Below are positions 57,061-64,000 of a stretch of 64,000 bases of DNA, piece by piece. The notes beneath the pieces were generated by a model, which was not told the DNA's origin, ran no database searches, and saw only the letters and a list, made by a program, of their open reading frames with translations. The stretch covers positions 50,543,831 to 50,607,830 of the forward strand of contig CM017558.1 of NCBI GenBank assembly GCA_007844125.1. The letters are read 5' to 3'. This DNA comes from Sinonovacula constricta. Its lineage: Eukaryota > Mollusca > Bivalvia > Cardiida > Solecurtidae. Each line of letters opens with the position of its first letter. Position 1 is the stretch's first letter. A program made the position numbers and the translations under genes.

Positions 57061-58198
57061 TGATTTGCATGTATTACTCAGCATGTTTTATTTTGCTATT
57101 TGTCTTGTGTTATAGAAATTTTATAACATTTGCGTGTATGTCAATTTCAGCTTTCTTGTTCTTAACAACAGAATGAAATGTTGTGCCTGTCCTGGCTCAT
57201 ATATATCAGTAAGTCTTACTGGTATTTTAAAGTTAAGTTTTGCATATATACCAGAACTTGAATTTCAACCTAACTATCATTAAATGCAATTAATACCTCA
57301 CTGCCCTGCTATTTGCAATGGTTAACCACATTTTGTGACAGGCAGACAAAGTGATTTCTAAATACCATAGCAACCCATTCCCTGTTGTTGGGGTATAATA
57401 ACACAGTGTACCAGTTTTTTCCTGTAAAAGGGAAACCGTATTGAACATGAACATTTTTGCTAACTGGATACATTTGAACAACTTATTGTCTGTTTAAACT
57501 GGCATTTATATGGACTTTAAAGATTTCTAAGCCTCTCTTTCATTGCGTTCAGTCTGTTGAATAACTGAGATTTCTCATCAGTAATATGCTTCCACCTGAC
57601 CTGTATGACATCATTGATTCTGCCATATCATAGTATTTAGTGTCCCTTTAAAGTAATTACTGTTAGAAATATACTCTTATAGCAAGTTTATCCAGTTGAT
57701 ATACAATTCACTATCATGAATTATTGCTTAAATTGCTGACTAAATTACACCATCAAGACATAACACAACCTGTATTCTCCTGCATCACTGATGAATGTTA
57801 AAGAAAATATACGATGTGCACAATCTGCACTTTGTGGCCTCCTGCCATTGTCATGATACAAGGTATTTTCGATTTGTTGGCATTATTTTGCCTCTCCTTT
57901 GTCACAGAGCCACATTCAAGCCTCTGTGATCGTATTTCTGTAGCAGCATACTTCTCTCTCAACAAAAAGCACCAATTATTGATCAATGGTTGCTATGGTA
58001 ACTGTCTCTCTCTCAGAAATTCTCACTACCTGCCTGTTTTGGTAGTAGTAGTATTAGACATCAAAACATTAAGAGTATGGAAAAAATTGCAAGCATGGGA
58101 AATATTCTGTGAGCAATAACATCATTTGATATGGTTGTGGATTAAAAGATGAATACATCAACTTTCAAGGTAAAGTAATTTTAGATTAATGTGTTAAA

Positions 58199-58405
58199 TT
58201 TCATTGATTAGTATGGGGAATTTTAATTTATTTGTGATTGTATAGCACTAGGAGTATTGTAAAATTGAAACACTCAGCAGAATCATTGTGCCTGTTATGA
58301 TTTCATTGATTAGCATGGGGAATTTTAATTTATTTGTGATTGTATAGCACTAGAAGTACTGTAAAGTTAATTGAAACACTCAGCAGAATCATTTTGCCTG
58401 TTATG
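58199..58405. repeat. 102-bp tandem duplication
   Basis: Two adjacent copies start TTTCATTGATTAGTATGGGG and TTTCATTGATTAGCATGGGG and both end in CAGAATCATT(G/T)TGCCTGTTATG. They differ at only a few positions, plus a short insertion in the second copy, so the duplication is recent. Confidence 0.93.
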
Positions 58406-59914
58406 TTTAGAATGATCTGATGATTTAGTACAGCTATAAATAGTTTCTATATGGAAAGGCTTGTTCCAATAGGTTGTTATTGAAAGTGGGAAGAGATCAG
58501 GGTCATGTACTTCTATACTATGTAGGTCATGTTTACCTTTTTGATAGTTTAACATTAATAACAATTTAACAGTTATTTAGATGTGTGGATGATAGTTTTT
58601 CTTATATACTCCTGATATAAATAGCATTTTGTACAGTTCAATACAGGCTTTTATATGTACCAGAATAATATTGATAAAAGAGACAATGGGCTTTTCTGTG
58701 CTAGATTATGGTTTAATCTTTAACAGGTAAAGTTATCAAGCATTTAATAATTACTTAAGGTTTTCCTTTGTTCCAGTAATTTGAAGATAAAAGAGAAAAA
58801 TAATAGGGCTGTCATTGATTTATTTGATATTGAGGTATCGCCAGTATGTTGTTGCCAATCAACTATTGATACACAATTAAAAACATTGATATTTTTAGTG
58901 GGGAAAAATGAAGTACAAAGTATTTTTTCCAGATTTTTAAATTACATATGATAGTTATAATAATCTGTGTAGTCCTGTGTCTAGTGTTTTGATACAGTTT
59001 TCTTTCAGCATTATTGCAGATAGTAATATTACATAAGCCAATGAGGTGTACACAAGATATGTATGTATACAGCATATTACTAATGTTGGACATGTGTACC
59101 TGAAGTACAAAAACCTCTTTTTTAACTTCTGGATAGAAGTTTGTTGAAGAGTTGAAAGAAAACGTATTGTTTAAATTACCTAAATATTGATGTTAAATAT
59201 CCATACATGTAATGGTGGTCCTGTATTAACTTTTCAAACTTAACATATTAATGTTATGATTTGAAAATTGTTTTTTAAAGACAATATATTGTTCAAAAGC
59301 CCTACTGAAAAAGACACGTACTGTTGACAAATAAACAGAAGGGTTAAACAGTTCTTACTCTTCATTTTGCCAGAAGTAAACTGAACAATATCGTCAACAA
59401 TAGAAAGATTTATGAAGGGAACTAAACAAGCAGAAAAGATACAAGAAAAGAGTTGAAAATACCCTTGTTAAATTTAAAGTAATAATGTATTTATATATAT
59501 ATATCGATATATCATCAATATTTGGTCTTCACTATTTTGATATTGATATTATGTGAAAAGTAGAATCAATGACAGACCTAGAAAAAAAGTATTTTTGTTT
59601 TAGTAATCTAAATAAAGGAAATGGTTACATTCAGGCATGTAAATTAATTATAATATTAAATAATTAAGTATTTTAAACAAGAAAGTGTTGAGAAGAAAAA
59701 TACTTGTTAACTTTTTAAATGAGTTATAATGCATGATTTTTAGAAACAATAGATGGTTGTATTTATTTATTACATTGACATTTTTCGTGATTTCAATATA
59801 TTGCTGAATGAGCAAACAGCAGAAACCCTAATCAATATATATCCCAGAAAAATATATTGGCTCTCAACATCTTTAACAACATTCTCAAAATAATCCTTAC
59901 TTATACTTTTCTTG

Positions 59915-60011
59915 CTACTGTTCCTACTACTGCTATTATTACTACTACTATTACTACTACTTCTACTACTGCTTTTACTATTACTACTACTACAACTTCT
60001 ACTACTGCTTT

Positions 60012-60046
<35 letters not shown>

Positions 60047-60072
60047 TGACTACTAATGATATTTCTACTACT
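59915..60072. repeat. (ACT)n trinucleotide repeat
   Basis: Imperfect ACT/ATT units extend for about 158 bp, with the purest part at about 60010-60050. Threonine-rich and serine-rich frames on the two strands are artefacts of the repeat. Confidence 0.93.
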
Positions 60073-62530
60073 TATTTTTTTTAAATTCTTATTATTGATA
60101 GCTAAGTTCAAACTTAAGTAGCACTTCTGTTAGTTACTTATGGCAGCAAATTGCTTAGATCCTTGTCAAATGCTCTCTATGTATTGACATCAAAATAATG
60201 TATATTTTCTGCAAACTTTGAAATTCTAATTATTATATTTATATATTTCTATCTAACTACCGAACACGTCATAATTAATTAAAACTGTTACAGTAATTGC
60301 AAGTGCTTGAGGGAAGTTACAATATGTGGCTTGCCCGACTGACCTTAAGTCTGGGCAAGTAGGTGGACATATGTTGTGGGTGGGGTAATGACCTGCCATG
60401 CTTTGACCTTACACATGACCTTAACGATGTTAATATGTCAGAAGTGATATAATTATCCTTGGACGCTTGCCAGTGCTGCATGTCAGTTCTGCATAGGTCT
60501 TTATATGATAGACAGCTGCAAACAATGTTCCTGTGCTCATAGATTTATGATTGGCCATCGTGACAGCATGGCAGTAAAATCTGTCATTCTGTAATTGATA
60601 TTGGAAAAATGGTTGGCATATATTGTATTTAGTCTGTTATTAAGAAATAATATGCTGAATTTCTATGTCTGTATCTTCCTGTAAAAATATTACCAATTTC
60701 TAGCATTCACTTTTGCACAGATTTAAAATTGCCCAAAATATCAGCATGGCAATAAGTATGTCATTCTGTAATTGATGTCGGTATAAACCCTTGTTCATAT
60801 TATATTTTGATCTTCATCATAGGCCTATGGACATCAATTGTTTAGTTGATTTTTGTTTTCATTTTATTTACCAAGTACATAAAAACAAAATGTTAATCTT
60901 CCTTACAATACTGCAATGTATAAATAAGCAATCATTTGATGTCTAGAAAATTATACTTTAATTGTAGGACTTTTTGTGCTAAAACTATCCAGACAGTAAA
61001 ATTACCTGATAAATCTGGGGATTTAAATTCAGGAAATGTAAATCCTCTGAATAATAATGAAAACATGGTTAAGAAATATGCAAAATTAGCAAATTCTCTT
61101 CCTGTAGTAAATGTGCCCGTCACTTTATTTGAAGTAATGTGTGCATTTAAAATAGCTGACCTTTCCAAATGGCTTGTTATCTCTGACATTTAAAGAGCAG
61201 GCCATATTAAGTTGAAATAAAAAGATGTTAAGTTATAGAGAAGGCTCAGATTGATGGCATATCTAACATGGCAATCATTAATGTTCATCCTGTTATTTTT
61301 CTGCTCATTAATTATGACTCTGTACAGAGGCTAAGCATGTATACTTCCTCCATTTCTGTGTCAGGCTTCTGGGTTCTATTACTGTTGGTAAATGTTGAAT
61401 TTGTTTCCATCTTACTTGGGTAGAAAATTGCCTCCAGTAATTTTTCCTGTTGTCTTATAACCATGCCAAATATTAAAAAGAGAAATGATAATGATATACT
61501 TTGTTGTTTATTGTGTCTATGTCAGGAGGATCAAGGAATTTGCCTTAGGTGAGGCATGGATTTTCATTTAAATGAGACATATTTTATAGATCTCAGTAAA
61601 TGATAAGTACATATTAGCTAATGATAAAATTAACAATGTGACATTACCCCTTAAAGCCATAATGTCATAAATGATTCAATGGCTGATTTTGTCCAGTTTT
61701 GCTATAAGGGGATATTTTTTATAGTTTATATAGGCATTAATTTTATTTAAAGTATGTTTTGGTGTCTTTCCCCCCCCCCCAATTAAATCTGCTACTGCAT
61801 ATCAAGATTTGTTCATATTCTCCACTAGCCCTTGCTTAAAGTTCCAACTCTTTTTAGCTTTTTATTTTAATAGTGTTTTGTCTATACTAGGTTATCATCA
61901 ACAATTCTGATTTAAGAAAGGAACACAATCTATAAACTTTTGGCTTATCTTTTTCTTTTAAAATAAACCCTGGGTAGGATTCATATTCACACTTTTTGGT
62001 TTAAACATCATACTTCATAACCAGTAATCCAGCGACGACATGCCATTCAATCACTCAGGAATATACACAATATATCATAATGTTAATTATGAATGGCAGG
62101 TGGTTGTCAATTGTTAACAAATACAATCAAATATGGGAATGTATTTGATATTTTTTACCGACCTGATCAAAGTTGATTTAAAGGATGTTAATATTATTTA
62201 TATTTAAAACGACTATTTAGCAGAAAACTACGCATAAAATGGCTTCAAATTCCAAGATATTCAAAATTTATAAAGATTTTTACCATTGTTCTTATGTATT
62301 TCACTATAAGTTATAATTATAATTTGCATTTGGACACGTTATTTAATTTTTTTTTAACTTTCCTGCAATTATTTGTCTATTATGTACAGCTAATTAGGAA
62401 GTCCCTTTAATTGATTTGACTCACCTGCTGTAATGCATTGAGGTGACACACCAGACTTGTTTTGTCTGCTGGCAAACAGCCCTCATCATTACTTTTAGCC
62501 TACTAAACATAATTTAATCAGGCTTACTCA

Positions 62531-62590
62531 AATAGTGTAGATCCACAAACTACTGCTGGTATTGTCTGATCAGGATCTAAACAATTTGCT
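62531..62590. repeat. GATCAG palindromic repeat, both arms
   Basis: AATAGTGTAGATCCACAAAC faces TGTCTGATCAGGATCTAAAC, then AATTTGCTG. It matches the family layout. Confidence 0.65.
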
Positions 62591-63202
62591 GTTTATCAGT
62601 TCATTGAGCTACCTGTGCATGAATTTTGAGCATATAATTAATTATATAGTGTTGTTACAAAGTAATAACATGTAGCATAATAAGGGTTCATATGAGGCAC
62701 ACTGCAACTGATTGATTAATTCATGAAGCATGAGAAGCCTCTGCCAGTTTCACAGGTTACAGGGAAATACAGCCAAGTAGTAAAACCCTGCATCAAAGGT
62801 GACTCTCAGAAGAGAAGACCATCATGCTGATAATGTTTTCCTCAGGAAATAGTAGAATACCAGCCCCATCAGTTTGAGCATTGAGGAAAGTAAAATTTTG
62901 TGTTTTAAGATGTTAACCTGTAGAATTTGTGCATGGATGTCAAGACTTAAATTTGTGCTGGGTTTTCATGTGGAATTTTAAACTAAAAACAAAAATGAAT
63001 AAATTGTGCAATAAAGTCATCTTAAGTAGTCCTTTGACAATTTGTGCATTAAATTTGTGCATGCTTGTCAACGTGTGGTGCCAACGTGCATAAGTCATGC
63101 ATGGAAGTCGGTCACGTTATTGTTGTGTCTGTGGTAACTGCCCTTGCTCAAAACTTATGTTAGTATCTAATTTATTGCCTTGGCCAAAGCTGTTCATCAG
63201 AG

Positions 63203-63308
63203 ATGTACTGGGGGCGGTCAGACAGCTCTAGTTCATCAACTGTCATTGGACGCAATGATTATCATGGAGGAAGTGAATCTTTACTAATGGATGTACGGAG
63301 TTATGTTT
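63203..63308 (+). CDS. Candidate further exon of the CRACD-like gene (weak)
   Basis: After CATCAGAG the frame reads MYWGRSDSSSSSTVIGRNDY, then HGGSESLLMDVRSYV and a stop (TAG at 63306-63308). The phase-0 entry matches the phase-0 end of exon 4. Serine-rich, GC-richer sequence with a codon-like pattern stands out from the AT-rich flanks. The acceptor lacks a good pyrimidine tract, and the 3' border could be the stop or a donor at ATGGAT/GTACGG. I do not recognise the residues as family-conserved. Confidence 0.3.
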
Positions 63309-64000
63309 AGTTTTTGTGAAGTAACAAGAAACAGTTAATATAATGTTTGCTTTCCTGTTTAGTTTTTGAAATATAACTTGAACAAGTTTTTTAATAGATT
63401 ATGTAGAACAGGAGTAATGTTGATTTTTTATCTTACTTAATATGATTTTAAATGAAGCATGCATGAATGTTTTTAAGTCTTGCTTAAGTTTCTTGCTATT
63501 GTTTAAAGCCTTGGATACAATTAAAGTATGGATCAGTTATCAAGTGTACATCTTACATAATCAGTCATAAGATACATGACTTTACCTAAAAGGAAAGTGC
63601 AGTGTAAAGACAATTCACAAGTGACCAGAACTATTGTTATAGACATCAATAGGCATACCACATTTCAGACATGTATCTTGACTATTGAGATATTGAAAAG
63701 CAAGACCTAAGTCTTCACTTATTTTACCTTAAGAAGACTCCATGAGCCAGAACACAGACTCCTAATCTTTTCCAGGGTCCTGGATTTGCTACTGTGGCTT
63801 GAAATATCAGTTCTTTGAATACAGTACACAGACCATTGTAGCAACAGTTGGCTTCTATAGAGATAAGGTCAATTAAAATCTGTTGAATGGTGAACGATTT
63901 AAATGACTCCATGTCTTCTAGCCTGTGTACATTGGACATAGAATGGAGGCCTCAGACAGAGTTATGGGTGCTAAGTTTGCTACTAGAATTTGCATTTCTG
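63309..64000. other. Right-edge stretch, one unassigned frame
   Basis: A minus-strand frame at 63724-63939 has an acceptor-like ACACAG (near 63919) and a donor-like AAG/GTAAAA (near 63724). Its central LIDLISIEANCCYNG is vaguely BAR-like. I cannot assign it, and it may be chance. Confidence 0.2.

Larger units (their letters stand above)
55666..63202 (+). other. Sequence downstream of CRACD-like exon 4 (likely intron)
   Basis: This 7.5-kb stretch has several tandem repeats (56978-57060, 58199-58405, 59915-60072), poly-T (56729-56750) and poly-C (about 61770-61781) runs, and a CpG-bearing block at 56150-56360. No exon is recognised until a weak candidate at 63203. Confidence 0.5.

Noticed and set aside
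59770..60111. Ser-rich and Thr-rich frames on opposite strands
   Set aside because: Translation of the ACT trinucleotide repeat.
60932..61193. Overlapping 85-aa frames on both strands
   Set aside because: Mirror open frames with no domain, splice site or composition shift. I treat them as chance.

Overview
This is a eukaryotic, AT-rich, intron- and repeat-dense genomic segment. The coding signal is a small set of short exons with GT/AG borders set in very long introns. The proteins are animal-type, and the repeats (tRNA-derived SINEs, a GATCAG-core palindromic repeat, decayed non-LTR retrotransposon ends) fit an invertebrate, most likely a mollusc such as a bivalve. The species cannot be named from the sequence. 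Bacterial features (operons, Shine-Dalgarno sites, CRISPR) are absent.

Layout. (1) 1-6844, minus strand: the 5' half of the gene for ATP-dependent NAD(P)HX dehydratase (NAXD). Five exons join in phase to give 166 residues; the 3' half lies left of the window. (2) 6.9-10.8 kb: transposon debris, with two non-LTR reverse-transcriptase C-terminal relics on opposite strands, a CTGT microsatellite and a CpG-containing possible promoter or 5' exon. (3) 10.8-40.6 kb: about 30 kb with no recognised exon. It holds tRNA-derived SINEs of three families, palindromic repeats, AT microsatellites, a 38-bp minisatellite and a 395-bp MITE-like element. (4) 40881-55665, plus strand: four exons joining in phase to 161 residues. 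They resemble the N-terminus of the CRACD/KIAA1211 (DUF4592) family of actin capping-protein inhibitors. Intron 1 holds a 1.5-kb, 26-bp-unit minisatellite with a SINE inserted in it. Intron 2 holds a TIR-bounded element carrying a RecQ-like helicase first exon. Intron 3 holds a 1.1-kb DNA transposon with TA target sites. (5) 55666-64000: intron or downstream sequence with one weak candidate exon at 63.2 kb.

The two genes are divergently oriented, about 34 kb apart. NAXD is a metabolite-repair enzyme and the CRACD-like protein a predicted cytoskeletal regulator; nothing suggests they work together. The most interesting material is in the mobile and repetitive fraction: a transposon-like element with a host-type helicase exon, two independent insertions of one SINE family into minisatellite arrays, a SINE copy with an internal fold-back duplication, and a palindromic repeat present about 14 times.
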